DNA of 64,000 nt from Cryptomeria japonica (GCF_030272615.1 NC_081408.1:309978383-310042382); one strand, 5' to 3'; shown: positions 22,302 to 34,312, counted from the stretch's first letter. Notes: generated by a model from the letters alone, not told the origin. Made by a program: numbers and translations.

Positions 22302-23948
22302 TCATCCCTGGATTGAGACATTGTTGTGAGGTTTGTGGGATTGATTTTGATTGTTTTGAATATTGAATTGATGATTATTGGTGGTGGATTTTGGGGGAGC
22401 AGCCACAGTTTGGACCCGCTTTGCATCAGTTACACCATCATTGACCACATTTTTGTTCTTAGACCAGAATTTTGGCTTGTCGTTATGATAAGAGGAAGAA
22501 CTTTGTGTTGATTTCTGGTAATGTTTCAAGGTTCCTTCCTCCAACAAGACACATTCAAGGGCGAGGCCCTTATCAGTCAATTTTTGGAAGGATTTGATAC
22601 ATTGGGATATTAAGGGTCTCAAAAGTTTAGGCACCGAGTTCTTTTGAAATAGCTCAATTTGATATTGTTCTGGCATGTCCCACTAGAATTTTTTGATAAG
22701 ATGTCACCATCTTTGTAGGAAATTGGCAACGGTTTCTCCAGGCCTTTGTTTTGTATTGCATAGGTCCATCATAGAAATATCATTAACCATGTTGTAAGCA
22801 TAGTGGGCCATAAATTTTTCTGCCAAGTCTGCAAAGGAGACAATGGAACCTCATGGTAGAGATGAGAACCATGCCAGGGCGTCTCCCATGAGACTCTTGG
22901 GAAAGAGTTTGTGAAGATAAAGGTCACTATAGGAGAGTTCTTGGCATAAGATGTGGAATTCTCAAACATGGTCTCGGGGGTCTCCTTTGCCTTCATACTT
23001 GGTGAATTTGGGGATCTCAAATCCCAGGGGATAGGGTGCAAGTGATATAGATGGGTCATAAGGACAAGGGAAAAACTTTTTGAATGAGTAAGTTTTTCTT
23101 TTATTAGTCCTTTGTTTCATGTCCTTGATGATATTTTTCATGTCTTGAATTTCCTTGATGAGGTCTTGTTGTGGACTTTGATAATGATGAATTGTATTTG
23201 CCCCAAGAATTGGGTGAGCCAAAGAAGGTGCACCACCACCAATGTATTGATATGATGAGGAGGTAGGAATGTGGGATGTGAGGACCAATGTCATAGGGAT
23301 TTGTGTGATAGTTGGTTGCAGTCTGCAAATTGTTGTGATGGGATTGAGTACAACCCAGATGTAATTTGTGACATTGTTGGTAGGAAGGGAAGTTTGTGGA
23401 ATAGAAATATGTGGTTGAATGGAAGGAGGTGGTAAAGAAGTGTGTTGGAGAATAGATGAGATCGGATTTGATAGTGGTATAGATGGTAAGGAGGAAGAAG
23501 GTGGGATGGAGACCCTGGTGGGATATGCCGCGGGTGGTATTGATTGAGCTTGGATGATTGATGGGGCTACAATTGATTGAGTTTGAATAATAGGTGCAAC
23601 ACTTTGTGTGGGAGTGAGGTCTCCTGGCGGTTGTTGGGCGAGAGTGGATCTATTAAATTTAGGTGGAATTTGAGCTCCATTTTCAAGGAGAGTTTTAAAA
23701 AGTGCAGTAGGATTGTGTTGAATAAACTTTTCCATCATCTCTTGGTTATAAGAATCCACTAGGAAAGTTTGCACTTCCGAAGAAAGTTCATCTTGGCTAA
23801 CCATGTTAGGATTTTGGCTTTGATCTTGATTGATAGGTTTCCCATTTTGTGTAGGATCTTGCGTGGGATCTTCATATAGGGCACTAATGCCCGACATGCC
23901 ATATTGTTGTTCAACCATCTTTCTCTTTTGGGATCGAGTTGTAACCAT
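22302..23948 (-). pseudogene. Gag, Tat-type element
   Basis: The start MVTTRSQKRKMVEQQYG at 23948 is the likely Gag start. A long Pro/Ser/Gln-rich N-terminal region follows, then a coiled stretch (LIKEIQDMKNIIKDMKQR). The capsid start FEIPKFTKYEGKGDPRDHV is the usual plant Gypsy Gag motif. The frame shifts at about 22960, and the capsid continues as FMAHYAYNMVNDIS and later pieces, including 22302-22676 with YHNDKPKFWSKNK. A clear CCHC zinc knuckle was not found. Gag forms the particle. More decayed gag-protease linker lies at 21583-22300. Confidence 0.75.
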
Positions 23949-26075
23949 ACATGAATAACCTTGGAAAAGTTTGGAGGGAGAAATTTGTGATGAAAGTACT
24001 TAGCAAGATATTTGTGGAATTTTGGATTTTGTCTTTTATGACAAGGGATTTTGTTGATTGGTATGGTTCTTGGATTAGAGCCCAGATTTGACCATAAGTA
24101 AGGTGATGACCAAGTTATGTAGAATTTAGACGTTGGATTGATGATTAAAAAGCCTCTCTTATAACAAGGGTTGATTAATGACCCTAAGAAAAGTAAAGAC
24201 GTGAGTTAAGAGTCTTGATCGACTCAAAAGGATTAGGCAAAAGGTACTTGGAGAGGATTCCCCTTCAAGCACAAGAGCCAATTGATTAATGATGACATCT
24301 AAATAGAATTTCAAAAGGCATGTAACCTTAACGCAAGGTTAAATTGGATTAGAGGATGATTGGATTTGAATTTTGATAATTTATTTGATAATGGCGGGAG
24401 ATTGATTTAATGTGCTAATTCCTTAGGAAATTTGAGGATGATTGATGGAGGAGGTATGATAGTGATGGCTTAGAAGAAACTTGATGACTAGGTTATTCTT
24501 GGCATGAACATGACTCAATGGAGGATAGATTCTAATGGCAAGTTATATGAAGGGACATGACCACCCTGATTTGGATGATAGTTTGTGTTTCAAAGGAAAA
24601 TCTTGAAAGTTGATGGAGAGGATGGACTCTTAGCTTCTCTCTTGGGCTTATGAAACATGGGATGGACAGAGTTTTGACGCAATTTTGGACTTTGTGTGGG
24701 TAATGACTTGGACAATTGTTTGTGTCTTGACAAGTGCTTTTGCAAAGTGTTTGGGGATAGTGATATGTTTTTAGTCTTCTCTTGGCAAGTATGTATCAAA
24801 CAAAGAAAACACAATGATAAAATGCATATTATCTCAAAGACACTCATGCTCATATACAACATTCTTAAGGCTGGCAAGGACAATAGTCATTGGATCCCAA
24901 TCGGTTTCCCAGCTATGCTTACCTAGAGCGGACACTTAGATGCTTGACCCCACTGGCTCCCCTCCACGACACTCACTTCTCGGGGCAGCCAAGCATCAAT
25001 TCCCATGAAAACTCCTCATGATGAACTTTGTGTCTCTATTGAGGGTCGTAAAAATATGGGCGGCTTTGGAGGTCCGACCTCCTGCACCAATGACTAGAAG
25101 GTTTTTGGCCACTATGAACAAAGTGTTTAGTAAGTCTTCCTGTTAGGAGCTACCCTTCAAAGTTGTGCAAGCTTGATTGAGATCTCTAGGATCGTACTAA
25201 GCACTCAATGTGAGAGTGAACTCTCATATAGCCCCAACCATTGACCCTTTCGTAGTCAATGGCCTATTTATTATAGTGAGTTGGGAACCCCAGGTTCGGG
25301 TGTACTCACTTAGGTCGTTCCCCTCTTACCTTCTCAAAGAGCAAGTTGGGAGGGCAGGTCTACTAGAGGTAAACATGCAATCAAACAAGAAAAGGTTGGA
25401 GGGTCTGGATTTCAAATCGTCTAGCTAGATGAGAGCATACTCTCCTACCTTTACGCTTTTCTTAAAGACACATAAGACAATGGCTCATTCCATTTTAATT
25501 AATATCTAGGTGCCTAATTTAAATAAATGCACAATGTTTGGTTGGATTTCTTAGGCAACCTGCAAAACAACTTGATTATTAGTTTGAAAAATGGAGTCTT
25601 CAACAAGCGTCCTGCAAAAGACAACAAAATGACAAAAATATTAATTTTTTTTGACTTTTTTGGAATAAGTAGAAAAACATGAATAAAAACTTCTTTACTA
25701 ATGACAAATGTGGATTTGGAGGAAAATTTGATGGGTAAATGGTGCTTGATTAGGTTTTTGCTACTTTCCAAGGGATAAGCAAGCAAAAAATGGGGATTTT
25801 GGAGGAGAGATGAAGGAATGGAAAAATTTGTCCAAGAGGGACAAAGAAGCAAAAGTTGGAGATGGACAATATGGGAAAATTTGGAGGTGATTGGATAAAA
25901 GGGGAAGGAGTTATGGCAAACCCTAAAAATAGAGGAATGTGGGATTTAAGCTTCAAAAAGTGGATTTTGGGATAAGGCCCCCAAGGAAGGAAATGTGCAA
26001 AATGGCAATGCGAGGGATCTAGTGAAGTTTGGAGGAAAATGGAGTAAAGATAAAGCAGATATGGCAAAAAAATAG
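23949..26075 (-). other. 5' leader region of the Tat-type element, no 5' LTR seen
   Basis: About 2.1 kb upstream of gag without a supported gene. A more GC-balanced block (24900-25440) contains CACTCACTTCTCGGGGCAG and GAGGTCCGACCTCCTGCACCA. Its minus-strand TGGTGCAGGAGGTCGGACC could be a primer-binding site, but no LTR end is adjacent to it. Open frames at 24590-24926 and 25514-26158 on both strands carry no domain. Confidence 0.5.
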
Positions 26076-26202
26076 AATAATTTTTTTTTTTTATCGGAAG
26101 AAATCTTTATTTGATTACTGAACTTCCGGTATACGTGCACTCGACATGGCATTTCCACCCCTATTATAGTTGTTGGGCATGTTACTTACTATAGCTACCA
26201 GT
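26076..26202 (-). other. Possible retroposed 3' end with poly(A)
   Basis: On the minus strand the segment contains CAAATAAAGATTTC and, about 15 bases later, a run of 14 A (plus-strand T run near 26080-26093). A polyadenylation signal followed at this distance by an A run resembles the 3' end of a reverse-transcribed transcript. It lies exactly where the Tat-type leader meets the inverted 3' end. Origin uncertain. Confidence 0.3.
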
Positions 26203-26400
26203 CATATATAGGATGAATCCTTCCTGAAACCAGATGTGCTCTGATCATGTCTTATACGGGATGAATCCTTCCTGAAACTAGACATTGTGATGAGTCATGT
26301 CTTATACAGGATGAATCCTTCCTGAAACCAGATGCTTTGATCATCTTTGTCTTATACAGGATGAATCCTTCGTGAAACCAAACTTAATCTAGATCTTATC
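26203..26400 (+). repeat. Tandem repeats, inverted copy, about four units
   Basis: Plus strand GGATGAATCCTTCCTGAAACCAGA with CATGTCTTATA repeats about four times. This is the reverse complement of the 14110-14860 array. It is the innermost part of the inverted 3' end. Confidence 0.85.
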
Positions 26401-26466
26401 AATAAATCAATATCATCATCAAAAAACAAGATTATTCTTCGAATCAACACTTCATTATACCTCACT

Positions 26467-26482
26467 TCAAAGAGGGGAAAAA
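26467..26482 (+). promoter_or_regulatory. Polypurine tract of the inverted copy
   Basis: TCAAAGAGGGGAAAAA immediately precedes the LTR start TGTACACTT on the plus strand. It corresponds to 14016-14032 on the minus strand. Confidence 0.7.
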
Positions 26483-27945
26483 TGTACACTTAAAAATAAT
26501 TATTTTTAATCATTTTTAATTCCTCAAATAATTAATTAATTAATTATGTTAATTCAAATTCTCCTCAATATTAATTAAATATAATTGATATTGTCACTAT
26601 AGTATGTGACTGATTTATTTAATAAATCAATCCCTTTCTTTATTCTTCTAAAAGATTAAATCCTCACAAATCTTCCTCTTAGCTAATTAATTTCAATTAA
26701 TTCGTTAGCCCACATGATTCCTACAAACCATCTTCTTAATTCATCATTAACCTAATAAAGTCTTCTAGAAACTCCCTAAACTCACTTAACCTTATTCTTC
26801 TAATTTTTAATTCCCTCCACTCATTCTCTCTCCTAGTCAAATCTTCCTACAAATCCTAATCCCACCTAACATTTCTTCTAATCCCCCTACTAATGAGTTG
26901 CTAATGGCTAATCATCATGATTAGCCACGAAGTCAACTCCTTGTCCCTTCCATCCAACCACTAGCTTTTAATGCTCTTTTCCTAGGTGAATGTGAGATTT
27001 TCAAAATCTCACAATCCTCTAGGCATCTCCTCTCCCAAGGAATTTTTAATTCCTTCTTATTCCTCCAATCCCCATGATTATCCCTTTTTGGAGAATTTTA
27101 AATTCCTCCTCCCCATTCTTCAAAGAATGTCACATCCCTTGCTCCACTCAAGGCACATTGGGAAGTCTTCCCAATGCACTTTGCTCTTCTCAAGGTACCT
27201 TGGGAAGTCTTCCCAATGTACCTTGAGGAGTGTGGAGACAAGAAATTCCTTTAAGTCATATCTCTTGGTCTCCACACCCTCTCTTAGGCCTTTTGTGAAC
27301 TCATAAGCAATCCTAGCCCTTCATCTTGAATCCATCCTAGCCATCGATTCTTCCTCCCCTCTTTCTATAAATTGGGGACTCCATCCCTCCATTCTTCATC
27401 TCCAAGTTCAGTAATCTTATGCTGCCCTTTTGAGCCTAGGAAAATCATTTTAGCATCCTTATTATGTCAAAATCATCCTACATCTACACTTAATCATCTC
27501 ATTTTCATCATCCTCCAAGATCCATCTCATTTGTGCACAATATTGGAGAGCCATCCACATCAAGCAAGCAAGAGGAGCACATCAATTGGAGCATCATCCA
27601 AGGGTGCCTTCACTTCATCAAGCTCCATCCGAAGGAGAAGGTATAAGGTTTGTGAGGTATATGCATTCTTATTCTTATTTTAAGCATTTCAAATTATGTC
27701 TTTGATTTCATATGATTATATGTTTGATTTGTATGCTTATTAACTAATCCACCTCACAGGTCTTTTCCCCCTCTTCAACAACTATCTCAAAAATAAAATT
27801 GCATTATAACATTAATTTAATTTTCCAAAATATTATATTTTGTACAATAAAATATTTCTTTTCAAAATAATATATTCTTCCACATGTCACACCCAGTTGC
27901 TCTTCTTGTTGCTACATACTCCATGAATCTCGATGACATGTTACA
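26483..27945 (+). mobile_element. Inverted second copy of the Tat-type 3' LTR
   Basis: 1463 bp from TGTACACTT to CATGTTACA on the plus strand, closely matching the reverse complement of 12554-14015. The differences are mostly substitutions, plus a small deletion near the start (TGTACAC versus TGTAGACAC). Because its own polypurine tract and 3'-UTR repeats lie on its left, it is a 3' LTR pointing away from the coding region. It cannot be the 5' LTR of the minus-strand element, which would need direct orientation. Confidence 0.75.
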
Positions 27946-28215
27946 TCTAGCTCCCTGGTTGAGGTTGCATATTAAATTACAATAATTAAAAAAGTTAATA
28001 GATATAAAAAATTAAAAATAAATTAAATTATATTAAAAAAGGGTTAGTGCAGGATCAAGGGGGGCCAAAAAGTGGTGATGTGAAAAATATAGCCTTCCTC
28101 ACTCACCTAAAAATGCAAAAGTCCGTGTTGACTTTTTGCTAGGCCTAGGTGTTAGTACACCTTGACCTGGTAATTACCTATGCAAATTGGATATCCGATT
28201 GTTATTTGTAATTTT
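27946..28215 (+). repeat. Sequence outside the inverted LTR, mate of 12266-12553
   Basis: Continues the inverted similarity past the LTR: CTAGCTCCCTGGTTGAGGTT, GTTAGTGCAGGATCAAGGGG, CTTTTTGCTAGGCCTAGG, and the palindrome AAATTGGATATCCGATTG. Roughly nine of ten bases match the left arm. Confidence 0.7.
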
Positions 28216-28607
28216 AATTTAAAAAAATATATTATATGTTACATATTATATAATATATAATATATTATTATATTATATAATATATATAATGTAATAATAT
28301 ATTATATAATATATTATTACATGATATATATTATATAATACGTATTATATAATATATTATTATATTATATTATATTATAATACAATATTATATTATATAT
28401 AATATGATATAATATTGTATTATAATATAATATAATATTATATTATATATAATATAATACAATATTATATTATATTATATATAATATAATACAATATTAT
28501 ATTATATATTATAATATATATAATATAATACAATACGTATTATATAATATAATAATATTTTATATAATACATATTATATAATACAATATTATATTATATA
28601 TAATATA

Positions 28608-28655
<48 letters not shown>
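28216..28655. repeat. AT-only palindromic repeat, right arm, left part
   Basis: TATAATATAATAC-type sequence like 11886-12265, ending in a pure (AT)n run at about 28614-28654 beside the SINE. Confidence 0.8.
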
Positions 28656-28660
<5 letters not shown>

Positions 28661-28925
28661 ATCAGTAATTGGCCGAAGCCTAAATAGCTTTTGATTGGAG
28701 CTATGAACCAGTGGGGACACAGTAGGGGGCCCCATCCCCATTACATATCTTTCAATTATTATTATTATTATGTTTGATTAGATTGACCCCAAGACCTTCC
28801 CCATCCTATAGAAGGCCAAGAGTCACATCTTAGAATTCCATTTCAGATGTCTCTATTGGGAATTGAACTTGGGTCTCCATAGTGAGAACCCAGTGTTTTA
28901 ACCAGTTAAGATCAACCCCTTGGAC
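28656..28925 (-). mobile_element. tRNA-derived SINE
   Basis: On the minus strand the first about 70 bases (28925 down to 28857) look like the 5' half of a tRNA. A box A-like stretch reads GATCTTAACTGGTTA and a box B-like stretch reads AGTTCAATTCC, spaced as in a tRNA promoter. About 200 bases of unrelated body follow, ending beside the (AT)n run. It splits the AT-only repeat, which resumes at 28926, so it inserted there. It would be transcribed by RNA polymerase III. A clear target duplication cannot be read in AT-only DNA. Confidence 0.65.
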
Positions 28926-28990
28926 TATATTATATATTATATTATATTATATATTATATTATATATTATAATATATATAATATAATACAT
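28926..28990. repeat. AT-only repeat, remainder after the SINE
   Basis: ACTATATTATATATTATAT-type sequence that continues the repeat interrupted at 28655. Confidence 0.7.
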
Positions 28991-31616
28991 ATGTGAGCAT
29001 GATCGTCACACATGTATAGTCACCCTACCTCTTACACATCATGATATACTTATCATGTGTGACTACAATTTAGTTCATGCCTCCATATTCCTCATATCTT
29101 ATCTCTTCATTAAAGCAAATGCCCATTGGCCCTTGATTTTCCTCTTGAAAAGTCTATAAATTAGAGGCCTCTCACCAAATTAAAAAAATTACTTTGATTA
29201 CATCATTATGATGCAATTTTCTAGAACTAGCATCTTAATCCAAACATGATGTTGTTGGTCTATTAAGTTCAACCATATTCCACCGTCAATATATCATAAA
29301 AAATTACATCAAGTGGAGAGTTGGGTACACTCCACTTCCACTCAATCGAAGGAGAAAAGAGAAACAAGGGAAAATGTTCTATTATTGATTTAGAATCTTC
29401 ATTTTTTCACCCCTATTTATTTTCCTGTCTTCAATGCTTACACACTATTCCCATGATATTTATCAATCACACATGTACCAATATTCCTATGATTTATCAC
29501 TATGTCATGTGTTCATAACATGTATTGTGGACTTTTATCACAACATTCTGGAAAAAAACAAACTTTAGAGGTGCTTTCACGATCACATCCTTTCCCTTTC
29601 ACATACATTCTTATCTACTAAGTCATTTTGAGAGTGACATGACGTATATCTAACCTTTAAGGCCATGTTTACCATAAAATATATGTGTCCTATATATTAA
29701 TATTAATGAATAATTTCTATAAAATTATCAAGAGGTTTTATTTCTAATTCAAGTTATTTCTTATATGAAAATATTGTTTATTAAAATTATAAAAGTGTAA
29801 AAAAAACTCGTAACAAATATTCAAAAAGTTAAATAAACTATTTAAAATTAAAAAGAAAGAGAAGTACAATATACATAGTAAATAAAAAAAAATTATTTTA
29901 TATTCTTTCTATTTTTATACTTTGCTTACTATTTTTTGATTTTTTTTTTTAATTTGGATTTGTGTGGTTGACTTAGGTAACAATTTGAGGTACATCTTTA
30001 TGCTATCGCCTAAGGAAAATCATCCTAGGATTTTTATTTTGGGGTACTAAAATGAAAACACTTCTATCAAAATATACATCTAGGGTATCTGTCATAGTGT
30101 TTTCTTCAATATTTTCTTACGAATCTAAATATATTTTATCATGAGGTCTGACTAAGGGGAATGTCATCCTTGTAGTCCCATCACTTCCCTAATATATTCT
30201 TAAAGAACACCAATCCTTGTACATCCCATTATATTAAGGATCAAGATGAAAAAGGTTATAGAAATGTATAGAAAACCAAAATGATCTTGTATGTTACAAG
30301 ATATATTCGTCAAATTAGATCATTTTAGATAAACCTAGGCTCAACCTTGCAAAATGCAGATTGAAATTAGAAAAGATATTGAAACTATATTGGTTTCAAG
30401 ATAAAGAGCACATCAAAAGCATTCATTTCTAAATAAGTATAAATAGATTTTGTACCACATCAATGTTATTCTTCATTCTTTTTCTAAAGATACACATCTT
30501 CATCTTCTTACGTTTAATTTTACTAAAACTAATAATCTAATTATCAATTCTTAACTAATAATTTAAATATAAACTGATAGAAATTTATTATACCTAAGAT
30601 ACATTCTAGAGTGGCATCCACATAATTTCATCTCTTAATTGTATCCAAAAAAATATACAATTGACATATCTTTCAAAAGTTAAAACAATAAAACTAACAA
30701 ATAAATAATATTTTTTAAAGTAAATAAAAATAGAATAATTTAAAAACTATATTAAAGTAAAATAAACTAATTCTTAATAAATTTTAAAGAAATTAATATA
30801 AAAATAAAATATATAATATAATAAAATGATTTTGAATAGATATATTTAAGATATTTATACTAATTTATAAACACTTATTTAATTAATTAAAATATTAAAT
30901 TATAATAATTTATTTTAAAAAATTAATTTTCTTTTAGTAATAAACATGAATTTATATTATTACTAATAAACTAGATTCCACCATATCTATAAGACATATT
31001 TTCAAATTAAAAATCATATATTCCAGCACATTAAATTTAATGGATCTCTATGTTATACATCATTGCTAGCCATTCATCAACATTTTATTACTTTACTATC
31101 TCTATTATAGATTCGAAAGCTCCTTTTATGCTCACCCAAAATTAGAAACATTACTTTAATTATTTATTATCTCTCTTACTTTATCTGAGATTTTAAACAA
31201 TAAATTTAAATTGTATACCTATGTCATCAATATTAATTTAAATCTTTTCAAGAAGCACCATAATAAATAAAAAATAATTTAATTTTATTGATCCCAATAG
31301 CATCTTATATAATTCCAATTTTTCAATTAAACTAGCAATATCTATTTATATGGAATGATGGTTTTATGATTGGAAAACCATCATAAGAAGTAATTTCCAA
31401 TCATAGGACAATTTAGAAGGTATCCCAAGCCAATGGAAGAATACCATTCCATTACAATAGTAGTCTTAAAATTCTTTTTTCTATTGAGTCTATCTAATAA
31501 TATGTAACTATAGAATGTCATCTGCAACATTGATTAAAAAAACTTGCACACAATCTAATTCAAAAATAGCATATAAGAATTTATGAATTGTGAATATCTT
31601 ATATCATTAATATATA
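28991..31616. other. AT-rich DNA without a supported gene
   Basis: About 2.6 kb, very AT-rich from 29690 on, with many stops in all frames. The only open frame of note (29321-29518) is short and without a motif. I see no repeat family, RNA gene or domain here. Confidence 0.6.
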
Positions 31617-31632
31617 ATAGTTTACATAAAAA
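31617..31632. repeat. Target-site duplication, left
   Basis: ATAGTTTACATAAAAA, identical to 32706-32721. The pair flanks a truncated LINE. Confidence 0.85.
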
Positions 31633-32705
31633 TGTCAGTTTTACCCTCTCATGGTTCAATTTTAAAAAAGAATGATGCAATAGGTAAGAGATGCTCTACT
31701 AGATGGAAAAGTCCTCCGTAGGGACACTTTAAACTGAATTTTGATGGGGCCTCTCATGGTAACACTGGGTCGGCTGGGGTAGGCATGGTAATTTATGATC
31801 ACAATGCAAATTTTATTCGAGCTAAGTGTCATGCTATTGGTTTTAAAACTAACAATTATGCGGAATTTCATGCTTTGTCTTTTGGATTGGATATGGCAAT
31901 CTCTTTGGGAATTAAGGATTTAATAATTGAAGGTGATTCTATGGTGATTATTCAATGTGTTATGAAAAAAAATTGAATTGTTGGAATTTGCAGTATATAC
32001 TTGATCCCATTTTACAAAAATTAGAATTGTTTGAATCTTTCTTGGTATCCCATTGTTATATAGAAGTTAATAAGATTGCAGATTATTTGGCATATTTAGC
32101 CATTGATAGCAATGCTAATCAATGAGAGGTGGGTTTTGAGGAAATTCCTTCTAGGGTATGGGAAGGTTTGCAACAATAGTCATATGATTTTCTTGAGTAA
32201 CGTCGATGTAAAATTTTATGATGATAATTATTCATGCTTTCCCCTTTCATTTCAAGTATTCATGTTCATTGTCTAGAGAAGAGTTCAAGGCCATGATATT
32301 TGATATAATAGTGTTTTTCCAAAGTTTTTTTGATACTTTCATTTTTGGCAAGAAGGTTTTTGGCTCATGGGATTTGGCACGGGGCTTTGGAAATTTTTGT
32401 CTTCTTCCATTGATAGCAGCCATGGAGTCTACATTTGAAAATTATCTGATGGGTTTTTCTTGACAAATTGTCATATGGGCTCTATGCAAAACTGATATTA
32501 TATGTGTTGTGACCGCATTTTGTATGTGGTTTTGGGTGGGGTGTATAAATTGGTCTGTTAGATACTATAGGTTTATTTTATGAGCTGTGATGGAAGGTTT
32601 TCTTCCCAGGGTTCTTTCCTCTAGTATGCTCTTTGAATCCTGTGTAAAAACTAAAAAATATTAATAAAAAGTTTATTGAAATAATCCACTTTTATTGAAA
32701 AAAAA
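31633..32705 (+). mobile_element. 5'-truncated L1-type LINE ending in poly(A)
   Basis: About 1.07 kb between perfect 16-bp duplications. It encodes the C-terminal RNase H of a plant L1 ORF2. After a TAG near 31719 come LNFDGASHGNTGSAGVGMVI with the first Asp, NNYAEFHALSFGLDMAI with the Glu and LIIEGDSMVII with the next Asp. A TGA near 31974 interrupts it, and the rest reaches about 32125. A roughly 550-bp 3' UTR follows, with AATATTAATAAAAAG and a final A run. This is a dead-on-arrival insertion. Confidence 0.85.
31725..32125 (+). pseudogene. RVT_3-type RNase H of the truncated LINE
   Basis: Only the C-terminal RNase H domain of ORF2 remains, with Asp, Glu and Asp motifs visible and one internal stop. 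It has no start codon of its own. In a full element it would help remove RNA after reverse transcription. Confidence 0.8.
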
Positions 32706-32721
32706 ATAGTTTACATAAAAA
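32706..32721. repeat. Target-site duplication, right
   Basis: ATAGTTTACATAAAAA directly after the poly(A) run, identical to 31617-31632. Confidence 0.85.
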
Positions 32722-33088
32722 CCTACTCCATCAGAAGTATACACTGCATGTTTTAGGTGTAAGAGAACTAGACCCACCTTTCTTCTAAACATTCACATGA
32801 TAGCTGAATTTCATATTATATGACCAGACTTCTAGCTGTACACTTTGAATCTAGTCCTAGTAGACAATTTTATCCTCAACTCCACACCTCTAAACATTCT
32901 CCAAATGCAAATCTCTTGAAACATCCTCCTTCAGCACAATAGAATGCCCAATCAAAACAACCCTTAGAATGGCAGTATTCTTGAGCCCCTGATAAAATGG
33001 AGCAATGGAAGCCCTTGCGATCCTCTGACACCCATTATAAGAATACCCCTCTATCTTATCATACCCATAATCCTAATGCAGTCATTGT
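32722..33088. other. Spacer without a supported gene
   Basis: About 370 bp between the LINE duplication and the Copia LTR fragment. Short open frames only, and no motif or repeat recognised. Confidence 0.5.
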
Positions 33089-34007
33089 TGGCCATTTGGT
33101 GGAATTGATTATGTGTTGCATTGATGTTTAATCATTGATGCCAACACTAGGTGTTTGGATGATTTATTGACACCCTTTTGGTCTCGATAGGTTAAGTGGT
33201 TTCTGGTTAACTTGGATCTGACATGATCCAGTCAGCTCTGGTATAGTCTGGTGATGGAATTGGCTTGTTCATGATACTGATACTCATATTTGGTTAGTTT
33301 GTTTTGGTCTGGAGATTGGATGCTATCCTGCTTGCTTAGAAGCTTGGTTTCTGGTTCCATCAAGGGTTTCATTGGTAGAGCTTTTGATGGAGATCTTTGA
33401 TGAATTGCATAAGTGGTGTTGGTGTAGCTTCTGATGGAGTTTCAGGATGCCATTTGCGATCATGTTCAAGACTTGGTGGTTGGAGATCATTGCTGAAGCA
33501 TGTGGACCTATACTTGGTCCTGATTTATCTAGGTTATGGATTGGCTTTAATGTAACTTGTGGATAGGACCTATTGATGTATTTATGAGATGTCTTATGTG
33601 TTGATATTACTTGTTTGGTCTAAGGCCAACATGGTTTGTAATTATGTAATTAGTTTATTGTTTGGTGGCCGACCTGATTGTTTATGGTCGAGGGTCTGTC
33701 TAAATAGATGTAACATCTCATTTTAGATCATCATGGTTAATGTAAGAGGTCATGGTCAGGGAATGCAATGTGTGAATAATGTAATATCATTTAGGTAGAG
33801 GATTTGGTCTATCATTGGAGATCTAATTGGGTTTATGTAAGAGGATTTAGTCCTCCGGTATTGAGCTTAACTAGAACTACACTCTGGCATAGGAGATGCT
33901 ATCTTTTGTAGTTCAACACTTCTTTGGATTGTAGTCTAGATTTATATGTAGTCAGTGGGACTCCTTTTGTGATGAGCAGTGAGCATCTAGGCTATTGGCC
34001 TTCCTAC
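33089..34007 (+). mobile_element. Copia LTR fragment, plus orientation
   Basis: Starts TGTTGGCCATTTGGTGGAATTG and aligns to the reverse complement of 35870 down to about 34960, the 3' LTR of the neighbouring Copia element. It lacks the last about 320 bp and stops at CTTCCTAC, where the LINE 3' end begins. It is from the same or a closely related family, with many differences. Confidence 0.8.
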
Positions 34008-34312
34008 GAGATGTTTTGCAGTTCAACACTTTATTTATACAAAACAATGAAGAAGCCACTAGAAGCCAAAAACAAAAACTCAAGCAACCACTCGAAATGG
34101 AAAAAAATACCCACAAAGCATGCGAGATGTTTTGGCAATTAATGGTGTACTTCCTTCTCGGCTGATTATGAGGCCCTTCCATGATTCCATGATGCCTCTT
34201 ACCATTACAAGACATGATATATAATCTTACCTTGCTTTCCATGATATCTCTCATAATTTGAAATATCACGTGCTTCCTATGGGAACTCCCCTTCACCATA
34301 CCATGTCATTAT

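Noticed and set aside
25514-26158. Overlapping minus open frames rich in Phe, Leu and Pro
   Set aside because: Three mutually overlapping frames, no motif, within the retrotransposon leader.
12554-27945. Terminal inverted repeats of a giant DNA transposon enclosing the Gypsy genes
   Set aside because: Each arm has TG...CA ends with a polypurine tract on its inner side and 3'-UTR repeats, which identify LTRs; no transposase lies between them.
28857-28925. A genuine tRNA gene
   Set aside because: Only the promoter-like head is tRNA-like; an acceptor stem cannot be closed and it continues into a SINE body.
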